Assembly: GCF_015056685.1 (NCBI RefSeq) | Contig: NZ_SVFW01000042.1 | Span: 1 to 35,549, forward strand | Source of the DNA: Butyrivibrio sp. | GTDB taxonomy: Bacteria; Bacillota; Clostridia; Lachnospirales; Lachnospiraceae | Length of the DNA: 35,549 nt | Direction: 5' to 3' | Shown: positions 8,814 through 16,779 of the stretch, in pieces | Numbering within the stretch: the first letter of the stretch is position 1 | How the letters are laid out: each line of letters starts with the position of its first letter | The notes under the pieces: model-generated | What the model was told of the DNA's origin: nothing | Seen by the model: the letters and a program-made list of their open reading frames with translations, nothing else | Database searches by the model: none | Position numbers and translations under genes: made by a program

Positions 8814-9733
8814 GATTTGCTCCTTTTTTTCTTTGCTTCTTTGCTCCGTTTAAGAGCCTTTGCTCCACTGACAACCTCTGTTATCTCCTGAGTTATCAGT
8901 GCCTGCCTTTGTCTGTTATAGGTGCGTTTGAGATTACTTATCATCTTTTCAGCATTTTTATTAGCTGAATCCATAGCCATCATTCTGGCGCTTTGAACCG
9001 AACAAAAGGCTTCAACAAGCGCTCCATATATGAATCCTGTAATGTAATTTGGAACAATATTGTCCAAGATCGCCGACGGACTCGGATCCATTAAGAATTC
9101 TTCCCGCATAACTCCGGGTGGAAGCGGCTGTTTTCTGATATCCGTGATGATATCAAGAGGAAGCAGTTTTTCAAACCTGGTCTCACATACATTGCCATGA
9201 ACGGTAGTGTAGACCACATAGATCTCATCAAGCTTTCTCTCATAATAGTAATCAAGGATCTCAGCTGCAATTTTCCTGGCTCTGTGAAGAGTGGGATTCT
9301 GGGAAGTGAACATAAAGGATTCCTCTATATTCATATTCTTGGATGCAAAATGGAATCTTCCAACTTCACCAATAACAAAGAGCTTCCATTTGTCACCGTC
9401 TGACAGAATATGCTCTTCGGCAAGCTTCAGAACATTGTGGTTATAGGCACCGGCAAGGCCCTTATCATCTGTAAAAATGATATATCCCCTTCTTCTGTCT
9501 TTCTCAGGGATATCCTGCCAGTTTTCCAGAAAGATATTTTCAACTCCATCCGGGAGATGTCTTACTACTCTGGAAATCATTGCCCTCGTAGCAAAGAAGA
9601 ATGGCTCGGTATCTTCAAGCATCTTTTTTGCTTTTCGAAGCTTGGTCGACGAGATCAGGTACATAGCATTTGTAATTTTTCGGGTATCATTTACCGAATC
9701 AATTCGGTCCCTTATTTCTTTAATTGTTGCCAT
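8810..9733 (-). CDS. atpG: ATP synthase F1 gamma subunit (central stalk)
   Basis: 307 residues, about 20 longer than the E. coli protein. Both long coiled-coil ends are conserved: the N-terminal MATIKEIRDRIDSVNDTRKITNAMYLISSTKLRKA and the C-terminal ARMMAMDSANKNAEKMISNLKRTYNRQRQALITQEITEV (each quoted span exceeds one helix turn region at residues 1-35 and about 252-292). The central Rossmann-like domain includes TDDKGLAGAYNHN. The extra residues are a basic tail (KRSKEAKKKRSKS). It overlaps the end of atpA by 14 bp. Confidence 0.95.
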   Translation of the reverse strand: MATIKEIRDRIDSVNDTRKITNAMYLISSTKLRKAKKMLEDTEPFFFATRAMISRVVRHLPDGVENIFLENWQDIPEKDRRRGYIIFTDDKGLAGAYNHNVLKLAEEHILSDGDKWKLFVIGEVGRFHFASKNMNIEESFMFTSQNPTLHRARKIAAEILDYYYERKLDEIYVVYTTVHGNVCETRFEKLLPLDIITDIRKQPLPPGVMREEFLMDPSPSAILDNIVPNYITGFIYGALVEAFCSVQSARMMAMDSANKNAEKMISNLKRTYNRQRQALITQEITEVVSGAKALKRSKEAKKKRSKS

Positions 9734-11513
9734 GAGCTATCTCTATTTCTTCCTTAAGCTGTTTGTTTTCAACATCATTAAACGCATCAACACTATCAAG
9801 AATTCTCTTTTTAAGCTGGTCAGAAAGTTCTCCGCTCTTTTCAAGTTCTTCGCAGATCTCCCCCTGCTCAGTATTGAAATAGTTAAGAAGTTTTTCTTTA
9901 TAATCCCTTACCTGTTTAACGGGAACAAAATCCAGTCTTCCGGCATTAGCTGCTACAAGGATGATAACCTGCTCATGCATCTTAAGAGGATGCTCTAGAG
10001 GCTGTTTTAAGAGTTCCATAAGAACGCTTCCATGACGCAGCTGATTCTTGGTAGTTTCATCAAGGTCTGAGCTGAACTGTGTGAACACAGCCATTTCTCT
10101 ATACTGTGCAAGGTCAACTCTTATACTTCCGGCAGATTTTTTCATTGCCTTAGTCTGAGCAGCACTACCTACACGGGAAACGGAAAGTCCTACATTTACA
10201 GCAGGTCTCATACCTTCAAAGAAAAGATCACTTTCAAGGAATATCTGTCCATCAGTAATTGAGATGACATTGGTAGGAATATAGGCAGATACGTCGCCTC
10301 CAAGTGTCTCAATGATTGGAAGTGCTGTAATTGAACCACCTCCAAGTTCTGATGAAAGCTTACATGATCTCTCCAAAAGTCTTGAATGTAGATAGAATAC
10401 ATCTCCTGGATAAGCTTCTCTTCCCGGTGATCTCTCAAGAAGAAGAGAAAGCGCTCTGTATGCTACTGCATGCTTGGAAAGATCATCATATACGATCAGT
10501 ACATCTTTTCCATCATGTAAAAAGAACTCTGCCATAGCCGTTCCTGAATAAGGAGCGATATACTGAAGTGGCGCCATGTCAGAAGCTGTTGAGCTGACTA
10601 CTATTGTATAGTCCATTGCCCCTGTCTTTTTAAGGGTCTGAACGATCTTGGCAACAGTAGATGCCTTCTGACCTATAGCCACGTATATACAAATTACATT
10701 TTTGCCCTTCTGGTTTATGATCGCATCAAGAGCTATAGAAGTTTTACCGGTCTGTCTATCGCCGATTATAAGCTCTCTCTGTCCTCTTCCAATTGGGAAC
10801 ATGGTATCTATAGACAAAATACCTGTCTCCATAGGCTCATTTACTGACTGTCTCTCAATAATACCAGGTGCAGGCTGCTCTACAGGTCTGTACTCAGTTT
10901 CTTTTATTTCACCAAGTCCATCAACAGGTGATCCAAGCGCATCAACAACTCTTCCAACAAAAGCCTCACCAACAGGTATTCCGGCTTCCTTGTAAGTTCT
11001 GACAGCTCTTGTACCCTGTCTTATTCCTGTGTCATTACCAAAGAGGATACAACCGATATGGTCACTTCTGATATCCTGTGCCATTCCTCTTGTACCATCT
11101 TCAAATTCGATGATCTCGCCATAAAATGCATGCTCAATACCATCTACATTGGCGATGCCATCACCAACCCAGGTAACTGTTCCTACTTCCCTGTCCTCAA
11201 CCTGAAGCTTAAAGTCCACGACCTTATTTCCAAGCATGGAAATGATCCTGCCTGTATCGTGTTCTTCAGCTTTCTTGCTAAGGTTATTAAGTTCTGCGCG
11301 GAGCTGCTTTGCTCTGCCGGCATCAGACCAGTCATATTCAAAGTTCTTGCAGGATACAACGAAGCCTCCTCCTATAGAAGAATCCTCTATTGTCTCGACT
11401 TCAATAACTGCGTCATTGAACTTTTTTTCAAGAATTTTCTTGATCTTTTCAATCTGCTCTGAACTTGGAGGAGTACTTGCATAGCGCAGTTTTGCTTTTA
11501 AAGTTTCACTCAT
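9720..11513 (-). CDS. atpA: ATP synthase F1 alpha subunit with a fused delta-like N-terminal domain
   Basis: 597 residues from the ATG at 11513, against about 502-513 in the family. The ATG has GGAG six bases upstream; a GTG 18 bp earlier would add six residues. From residue 83 on it is a normal alpha: a short N-terminal helix, the beta-barrel (VGTVTWVGDGIANVDG near 110-125), the P-loop GDRQTGKT at 251-258 and the usual C-terminal helical domain. The first 79 residues do not belong to alpha. They align nearly gap-free with the C-terminal domain of the delta subunit, with SSEQIEKIKKILEKKF, the glycine turn SSIGGGFVV and the YDWSDAGR turn that matches IDGSVRGR of E. coli delta. No separate atpH lies between atpF and atpA, its normal place. 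The gene overlaps atpF by eight bases. The fusion is read directly from one uninterrupted frame; its function is inference. Confidence 0.95.
   Translation of the reverse strand: MSETLKAKLRYASTPPSSEQIEKIKKILEKKFNDAVIEVETIEDSSIGGGFVVSCKNFEYDWSDAGRAKQLRAELNNLSKKAEEHDTGRIISMLGNKVVDFKLQVEDREVGTVTWVGDGIANVDGIEHAFYGEIIEFEDGTRGMAQDIRSDHIGCILFGNDTGIRQGTRAVRTYKEAGIPVGEAFVGRVVDALGSPVDGLGEIKETEYRPVEQPAPGIIERQSVNEPMETGILSIDTMFPIGRGQRELIIGDRQTGKTSIALDAIINQKGKNVICIYVAIGQKASTVAKIVQTLKKTGAMDYTIVVSSTASDMAPLQYIAPYSGTAMAEFFLHDGKDVLIVYDDLSKHAVAYRALSLLLERSPGREAYPGDVFYLHSRLLERSCKLSSELGGGSITALPIIETLGGDVSAYIPTNVISITDGQIFLESDLFFEGMRPAVNVGLSVSRVGSAAQTKAMKKSAGSIRVDLAQYREMAVFTQFSSDLDETTKNQLRHGSVLMELLKQPLEHPLKMHEQVIILVAANAGRLDFVPVKQVRDYKEKLLNYFNTEQGEICEELEKSGELSDQLKKRILDSVDAFNDVENKQLKEEIEIAHGNN
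11280..11513 (-). other. Delta-CTD-like domain at the N-terminus of alpha
   Basis: This segment encodes residues 1-78 of the alpha protein. A hand alignment to E. coli delta residues of about 105-175 needs no gap over 71 positions. It keeps the pattern of a helix (SEQ..EKIKK), two beta strands, the GG turn, and a final GR-containing helix. The delta C-terminal domain normally contacts the end of subunit b. The delta N-terminal six-helix domain, which normally grips the alpha N-terminus, is not encoded anywhere in the operon. Confidence 0.82.
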
Positions 11514-11997
11514 TATTTGCTCCAGCTTCACTTATAAATTTCTCATACAGTTCCATATCATCTTCTTTGCTGTGTTTTGTCGCAGCAATTTTAGAAGCGG
11601 CATCCACAACCATGTCAGTGAGCTGTGCTGCATAAGCTTCTTTTGCACGCTCATTTTCAATTTCTGCGTTGTGTCTCGCTTCAACTATGATCTGCTCACC
11701 CTTTTTCTTGGCTTCATTTATAATCTTCTCATACTCGTCATAGCCCTGCTTCTTGATGTCAGCAAGAATCTGCTCCTTCTCTTCATCAGCCATCTCGATT
11801 TTCTTTTCATACTCTCTCTTGGTGGCGATAGCAGACTTTGTGGCTTCATCGGCTGCTTTGGTGGCAGTATCCACTTCTTCTCTTCTCTGCATCAGAACCT
11901 TGTCCACTCTCCCAAAAAGAAATTTCCTGAACAAGAAATACAGAATGAGAAGATTAAATATAGTACATGCTATGTTTACAATACTGGTTGTTAACAC
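11506..11997 (-). CDS. atpF: ATP synthase F0 b subunit (peripheral stalk)
   Basis: 163 residues. One N-terminal membrane helix (residues 4-24) carries the arginine/phenylalanine-rich exit FRKFLFGRVDKVL. A long charged coiled coil follows (about 30-145) that dimerises and reaches up the side of F1, then a short acidic end. The length is normal, so delta has not been fused here as it is in mycobacterial b-delta proteins. The start is GTG, preceded by AAGGGG at seven bases. It is 36 bp from atpE and overlaps atpA by eight bases. Confidence 0.93.
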   Translation of the reverse strand: MLTTSIVNIACTIFNLLILYFLFRKFLFGRVDKVLMQRREEVDTATKAADEATKSAIATKREYEKKIEMADEEKEQILADIKKQGYDEYEKIINEAKKKGEQIIVEARHNAEIENERAKEAYAAQLTDMVVDAASKIAATKHSKEDDMELYEKFISEAGANNE

Positions 11998-12033
11998 TTT
12001 GTATCCCCTTTACAAGTCTAGAATTATCTTCTC

Positions 12034-12252
12034 TTATGAGAAAAGAATGATCATGATAGCTACTACGAAACCATAAATAGCTGTTGCCTCTGCAAGAGCG
12101 CAACCAAGAAGCAAAAGTTTCATGATCTTGCCATCTACTTCAGGCTGACGGGCAACGGCATCCGTTGCCTTTGATGTAGCAAGGCCGATACCAAGACCTG
12201 CTCCAATTCCTGTAAATGCGGCAATGCCTGCTCCAATCGCTGTTAAACTCAT
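12034..12252 (-). CDS. atpE: ATP synthase F0 c subunit (rotor ring)
   Basis: 72 residues in a two-helix hairpin with the polar loop ARQPE (34-38) and the ion-carrying carboxylate E55 in LGCALAEATAIYG. Positions matching the sodium ligands of Ilyobacter-type rings are not kept: I22 stands where Q32 is, and A56 where S66 is. A proton-coupled ring is therefore the better prediction, as inference. It sits between atpB and atpF with 26- and 36-bp gaps, as usual. Confidence 0.95.
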   Translation of the reverse strand: MSLTAIGAGIAAFTGIGAGLGIGLATSKATDAVARQPEVDGKIMKLLLLGCALAEATAIYGFVVAIMIILFS

Positions 12253-12278
12253 TATAATTCCTCCTTTTTGTGTAAATG

Positions 12279-12962
12279 TTATTCCACTGCTTCTTTAATG
12301 TAGAGTGATGTCAAAAATGCAAAAACATAAGCCTGTATACATCCATCAAATATATCGAAATACAAGCTAAGTAGTGCCGGGAATATAACCGGTACTACGA
12401 ACTTGATAAGTTCCATGATTACTGTAGCGCCTAAGATGTTACCGAAAAGTCGCATGCACAGTGAAAGCGGCCTGATAATAAGCTCTAAGACATTCATCGG
12501 TGTTATTACCGCCATAGGCTCCGCAAATCCCTTAAGCCACTTCTTAGGGCCTTTCTTGCGAAGACCTGCTGCCTCTACGAGTACAATACTCATAACCGAC
12601 AAAGCTATCGTCACTGTAAGATCCATAGTCGGAGGAGTGAGCCCCAAAAGTCCGACCATATTGGAGCATGCAATAAAGATAAGCACTGTCGCAATATAAT
12701 CTACGTACCTCTCTCCTTCTTCGCCAAGCATTCCCTTAACTGCACCTCTTATCCAGAGAACAAAGGCCTCAACTGCCGCCTGCCTCTTGGAAATATTATG
12801 CACTTTCAGATTGCTTGTCATGATCAGAATAAAAATAAAGACAAAACCTATAATCACCCACGAAAGGACAACAGATTTATATATATCAAAAAATCCATTG
12901 CCAAAAGGGAAGTGAATTAAAGTTTTGTCTTCCATAAGGATTTCATTAAGTAATTCCTTCAT
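12279..12962 (-). CDS. atpB: ATP synthase F0 a subunit (ion channel)
   Basis: About 227 residues, five to six membrane helices. The essential arginine lies in RPLSLCMRLFGNILG, and the C-terminal helix is aromatic-rich (CIQAYVFAFLTSLYI). It forms the half-channels that pass ions to the c-ring. I place the start at ATG 12962 (MKELLNEIL), with GGGG about ten bases upstream. A TTG 15 bp earlier is also in frame but lacks a ribosome site. No atpI gene precedes it. It is the first gene after the promoter at 13040-13068. Confidence 0.93.
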   Translation of the reverse strand: MKELLNEILMEDKTLIHFPFGNGFFDIYKSVVLSWVIIGFVFIFILIMTSNLKVHNISKRQAAVEAFVLWIRGAVKGMLGEEGERYVDYIATVLIFIACSNMVGLLGLTPPTMDLTVTIALSVMSIVLVEAAGLRKKGPKKWLKGFAEPMAVITPMNVLELIIRPLSLCMRLFGNILGATVIMELIKFVVPVIFPALLSLYFDIFDGCIQAYVFAFLTSLYIKEAVE

Positions 12963-13023
12963 AATTTTATACCCCAATAATTCTTTTTTAGTTAGCCCCG
13001 CTTAATCCTCCATAGCAGCAAAC

Positions 13024-13059
13024 CCCCAAGCTATCTATAATTATAGAAACTGCTTGGGG
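13024..13059. promoter_or_regulatory. Inverted repeat framing the atp promoter -10 box
   Basis: Arms CCCCAAGC (13024-13031) and GCTTGGGG (13052-13059) are perfectly complementary and enclose the palindrome TCTATAATTATAGA (13034-13047), which contains the -10. One arm lies in the promoter spacer and one just after the likely start of transcription, a geometry suited to a repressor. In read-through RNA from the upstream gene it would fold into a hairpin, but no U-run follows on the minus strand, so it is a poor classical terminator. Confidence 0.5.
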
Positions 13060-13068
13060 ATTGTGCAA
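13040..13068 (-). promoter_or_regulatory. SigA-type promoter of the atp gene string
   Basis: On the minus strand, TTGCAC (13068-13063) is followed after exactly 17 bases by a perfect TATAAT (13045-13040). Transcription would begin near 13033, giving a leader of about 70 bases before atpB. The promoter is motif-based, but spacing and -10 match are very good. Confidence 0.65.
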
Positions 13069-13091
13069 CCCTTTTATTGATTGTTTATATT

Positions 13092-16000
13092 CTAATCATT
13101 TTTGTTTATTTTTTCGTCTTCTTTATTAATTTTTTCATTGCTGTCATCATAGAATATCTGTTCTTTATTTTCTATTTTCTGAGAAATCTTGACTCCGATC
13201 TTATTAAGTATTCCCGGAAGCTTTCCGCCATGTCTTACTACAAATACTATTATCAGCACAATTATCAGGAGTATTCCAACTAAGATCCCGACAATTCCAA
13301 GTACAACCAGATATACCGTTTTTTCGGCGCCATTGAACTTTATATCAAGGGTAATACTATTGCCTTCTATCTCGTAGATATTGTAATTGCCCAGTTTTCC
13401 CTTTTTCTCAAGAAGCGTCTCCTCCTCACCCTTAACCAGATATACATCATAATCTTTAAAGCTCTTTGCAAGATCTATCAGAGGTTTGATCCTTACATTA
13501 TGGATATTTGCCCCATCATCAGGAATCTCAACAGTAATAGTCTCATACTTTACCAGATCTTTTATATTGGCAACCTTTTCAAAATTGCTATCATCGTAGT
13601 ACAAGGTGTGAGTTACAGTCAGCGTATCATTTTCTTTGAATTGTCCATCCACTAAAACTTCTGCCTGATAAAAACCGTCTTCATCACCTGATGTATCCTC
13701 AGAGATCGTTGTCCTGTACTTCACATAAGAAGCAGTAACAATTTCATCAGTTTTTATGGCATCTATGCCTTCCTGATCCCAGGAAACATAATAGCCTTCT
13801 TTTGGCTCTATCTCAGGATAATCATCAAGGCTCATGTTCTCACCAAAGCGCTTGCTGACTTTTTTCACCAGCTTTTTTCCACCATCTATATCTTCATCCT
13901 CAAGGATAAAAGAAATAGTAAGGTTCTTAAAATCGTATGGAAGATCAGCCGCATTATAGCTAACAGGTTCCGCCTTTAGCGACTGGCTTGTTCTGTCTAT
14001 TCCAGCGAGGTCATCACTGATAAAGGTATTGTCTCTCACAACCCCATCGTCGCTTACGTGACCGGAAACCGCACCATAAAAGCTCTCAGCATCCTCTATT
14101 TTTACCAAAGAGAGACACTCACTTATATTCTGGCCATCACCTGTTATTCCGCCAACGTAGGACTCTCCTGAAAGGATGCCCAAAGAATTTGAATTAACCA
14201 CGTAGGACAAAGATCTGCCGCATGCTCCGCCTATATACTGGCCCGAATTGGACTTTAGATTTCCAAGATTAGTACATTTAAGGACTGTCCCCATCTCCTG
14301 AAGTCCGCAGATTCCACCAACATAGTTCTTTTCACCTGTCACATCGCTGTAGTTTTTGTTATTCCTCAGAACACACTTTGTCAGATATGAACTGTTAAGT
14401 TTAGAATCTTTGATACCTGTAGCATCGCTTTCTTTGTCGAAGTCGTATTCAATCGCCATAGTTCCGGCAATACCTGCAGTATCGATATCACCTTCTACAA
14501 AACCGTAATTTATACACCAGTCTATGGTTGCATCAGTACACTTCTCAGCCTCTTCAAAAGAAACGTCTTCATAATTAGCTGTATAGTCAGCCTCCAGCAC
14601 GCCATCAACTGCGTCGGAGAACAAGAGCATTATAGTATTGAACTGATCGTTCATTTCCTGAAGATCATCTACTATAACTCCTGTAGCATTATTCATCTCA
14701 GAATTTAGAAGACCGAAATTATCATTCATCCCCTGCATATTGTCAACAAAGGATGTTGTTCGTGCTCTGTATTCACTGCTGAACTGAGGAAGAGCTATAC
14801 TATCCCTTCCGGCTATATTACTTATTATAGCCTTAGTATCAGAACCAGCCTCCTTTAGATGGTCTGTAGCTTTTTCAAAAGAATTCACGGCCTTAACCGC
14901 ATCTTCTCTTGTGGCATCAGTCATCTTTGAAGTTGCATCAGCTGCTATGCCAGCAACCGTTGCACTGGAGGTAGTAAGATCTTCGATATAGGCGTCTTCT
15001 CCTTTTTCTCCTGATACAGGGCTCTGATAGTTTCTCCTCGCATAACTGTCTGCCTCCCCTGCAGCATCTTCCATAGCAGACTGGTTGAGAGCCTGATCCG
15101 CTTCATACCTTGGATCTGCACTATCGCTCACCGGGAATAATGCGCCATCTGTACTGTGCTTCCATGTACCGTCCCTCACATCTTTTTCAAGCTCCGTACC
15201 ATCACTTGAAACATATACAAGGTCCTTAGTTTCTTCTGCACTTCTTCTGTGAGCTTTTACATATTCATTGTATTCTTCATAGTACTTCGATTCATACAGC
15301 GATTCATATTGACTTGAAAGGCCCTCGAGCACATCCAAAGAATTGTTATACTGCTCTTTTTGGGTATCATCCATGTATTTTTCAAGATCAAGGTCTTTTA
15401 CCGTATCCTTAAGGCTCCCTGCAGAACTGTGAAGATCTTCTGCTGCATAGGTTGCCTGATCAAGCGCGCCGTCTTTCTTGGAGGATTCATCAAGAACATA
15501 ATCAACTCTTGAAAAAGCTTCAGTAGCTGCTCCTGACACGCCATTTGCAAAGTCGATGGTTCCCTGGGCAATATACTTTACGTCTTTTATCGCTCCATCT
15601 GTGAACTGCTGAATCGCGGATAATCTGCTTGATATAGTATTGGACTGATTCCTGGTATCATTCAAAGTCACAGTGACTATATCATGAAGCTTTCCTATAG
15701 CTTCGGAAAGCTGATATGCAATATCAGAGCTCAGATCAACAGTGACATAGGGCTCTGCCTGGCCGACAATTCCTCCAACATCCTTTCTTCCGAGGATGTC
15801 GCCATTATTGGTGCAGTAATACAAATACCCTGACTGTCTTCCTGCAATTCCACCTATGTTATAGCCCACATGCTCATATCCCACGTCACCTATATTGATG
15901 CTTCTGCCAATTATACCTATGGAAAGACCTGCAATTCCTCCGATATCAGATGCAGTAACATCTGCGTTGGCATCCTCCGTAGTACTGTTCAGATTCTTTA

Positions 16001-16778
16001 CAAGTGATATCACTTTATTGAGAGTACTCATTGAGTCTATTGTTATCTGAGTATCTTCATTGGTTGTATTTACCAGTGCCTCATTGGTACAGCCATAGAT
16101 ATTACCCATGTTCTCACCGGCAATACCTCCCACATAATGGACTCCATGAATAAAGCCCTTTGAAGTGCATCCTTTGATATCTCCTGACAGCTGGTTGATT
16201 CCAGCTATTGCACCTATATAGTCATTGGCCGTGATCACGCCCTCAAAGTCGCAATTTTGGATAAGACCACTGTTATCTGATACAATACCTCCAATTATGA
16301 TATTTTCACCGCTTGGCAATATCGAAGCTTTGACCTTAAGATCTCTTATGCTTCCGGTCTTTTGAAGGGTTACAAATAGTCCCACATGTGAAATGTCTTT
16401 TCCAATCGTAAAATCACTTATGGTATGGCCATTTCCAACAAATTCTCCGGCAAAAGTCGGAACACCTTCAAAGTTCGTTCCAAGAAGCGAAATATCTGCA
16501 TTTAAGGTAACTCTTTTGTTTACAGACCAGGTATCAAGCTTACAGTTTTCTGAAAACTGCAGGAAATCTTCGACAGAATTTATCGTTATCTCTTCTATTT
16601 CCTCTGGTATTTCAGCCTCTATATCTTCCTTAATGTCCTCATCTACGTCTACTTCGTTTTCAATAGCTCTTTCCTGAGTTCCGGTCTTTATAACCTCACC
16701 TTCTGTTGCAAGTACTGAAAGTGGCATTGCAAAAGCTATAGTTATTCCAAGAAGGAGCGCACATAATCTCTTTTTCAT
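13092..16778 (-). CDS. Large membrane-anchored GLUG-repeat surface protein, partner of the MMPL transporter
   Basis: 1228 residues from ATG 16778, which has GGAGG nine bases upstream and gives a clean signal peptide (MKKRLCALLLG..., cut near residue 24). A start 57 bp earlier would bury that signal. Order of parts: an acidic stretch (40-65); a beta-helix-like region of GLUG type repeats (about 110-345; YVGGIAG, GGIAGLS, NIGGIAG, DVGGIVG); a long helical Ser/Ala/Asp-rich region (about 350-790); and a second GLUG block (about 860-960; YVGGICG, YIGGACG, YVGGITG). An unassigned beta region follows, then one membrane helix near 1155-1181 and a basic-acidic cytosolic tail rich in K, E, N. The GLUG-helix-GLUG layout suggests an extracellular hairpin. 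It starts one base after the transporter stop, so the two are translationally coupled and may act together. No enzyme motif is seen. Confidence 0.8.
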   Translation of the reverse strand: MKKRLCALLLGITIAFAMPLSVLATEGEVIKTGTQERAIENEVDVDEDIKEDIEAEIPEEIEEITINSVEDFLQFSENCKLDTWSVNKRVTLNADISLLGTNFEGVPTFAGEFVGNGHTISDFTIGKDISHVGLFVTLQKTGSIRDLKVKASILPSGENIIIGGIVSDNSGLIQNCDFEGVITANDYIGAIAGINQLSGDIKGCTSKGFIHGVHYVGGIAGENMGNIYGCTNEALVNTTNEDTQITIDSMSTLNKVISLVKNLNSTTEDANADVTASDIGGIAGLSIGIIGRSINIGDVGYEHVGYNIGGIAGRQSGYLYYCTNNGDILGRKDVGGIVGQAEPYVTVDLSSDIAYQLSEAIGKLHDIVTVTLNDTRNQSNTISSRLSAIQQFTDGAIKDVKYIAQGTIDFANGVSGAATEAFSRVDYVLDESSKKDGALDQATYAAEDLHSSAGSLKDTVKDLDLEKYMDDTQKEQYNNSLDVLEGLSSQYESLYESKYYEEYNEYVKAHRRSAEETKDLVYVSSDGTELEKDVRDGTWKHSTDGALFPVSDSADPRYEADQALNQSAMEDAAGEADSYARRNYQSPVSGEKGEDAYIEDLTTSSATVAGIAADATSKMTDATREDAVKAVNSFEKATDHLKEAGSDTKAIISNIAGRDSIALPQFSSEYRARTTSFVDNMQGMNDNFGLLNSEMNNATGVIVDDLQEMNDQFNTIMLLFSDAVDGVLEADYTANYEDVSFEEAEKCTDATIDWCINYGFVEGDIDTAGIAGTMAIEYDFDKESDATGIKDSKLNSSYLTKCVLRNNKNYSDVTGEKNYVGGICGLQEMGTVLKCTNLGNLKSNSGQYIGGACGRSLSYVVNSNSLGILSGESYVGGITGDGQNISECLSLVKIEDAESFYGAVSGHVSDDGVVRDNTFISDDLAGIDRTSQSLKAEPVSYNAADLPYDFKNLTISFILEDEDIDGGKKLVKKVSKRFGENMSLDDYPEIEPKEGYYVSWDQEGIDAIKTDEIVTASYVKYRTTISEDTSGDEDGFYQAEVLVDGQFKENDTLTVTHTLYYDDSNFEKVANIKDLVKYETITVEIPDDGANIHNVRIKPLIDLAKSFKDYDVYLVKGEEETLLEKKGKLGNYNIYEIEGNSITLDIKFNGAEKTVYLVVLGIVGILVGILLIIVLIIVFVVRHGGKLPGILNKIGVKISQKIENKEQIFYDDSNEKINKEDEKINKND

Positions 16779-16779
16779 A

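Noticed and set aside
9477..9998. A 173-codon plus-strand open frame across the atpG/atpA junction
   Set aside because: Antisense shadow of two certain genes, without recognisable domain.
13024..13059. Hairpin as a classical terminator of the GLUG gene
   Set aside because: No U-run follows on the minus strand, and the element overlaps an excellent promoter, so I list it as regulatory DNA.
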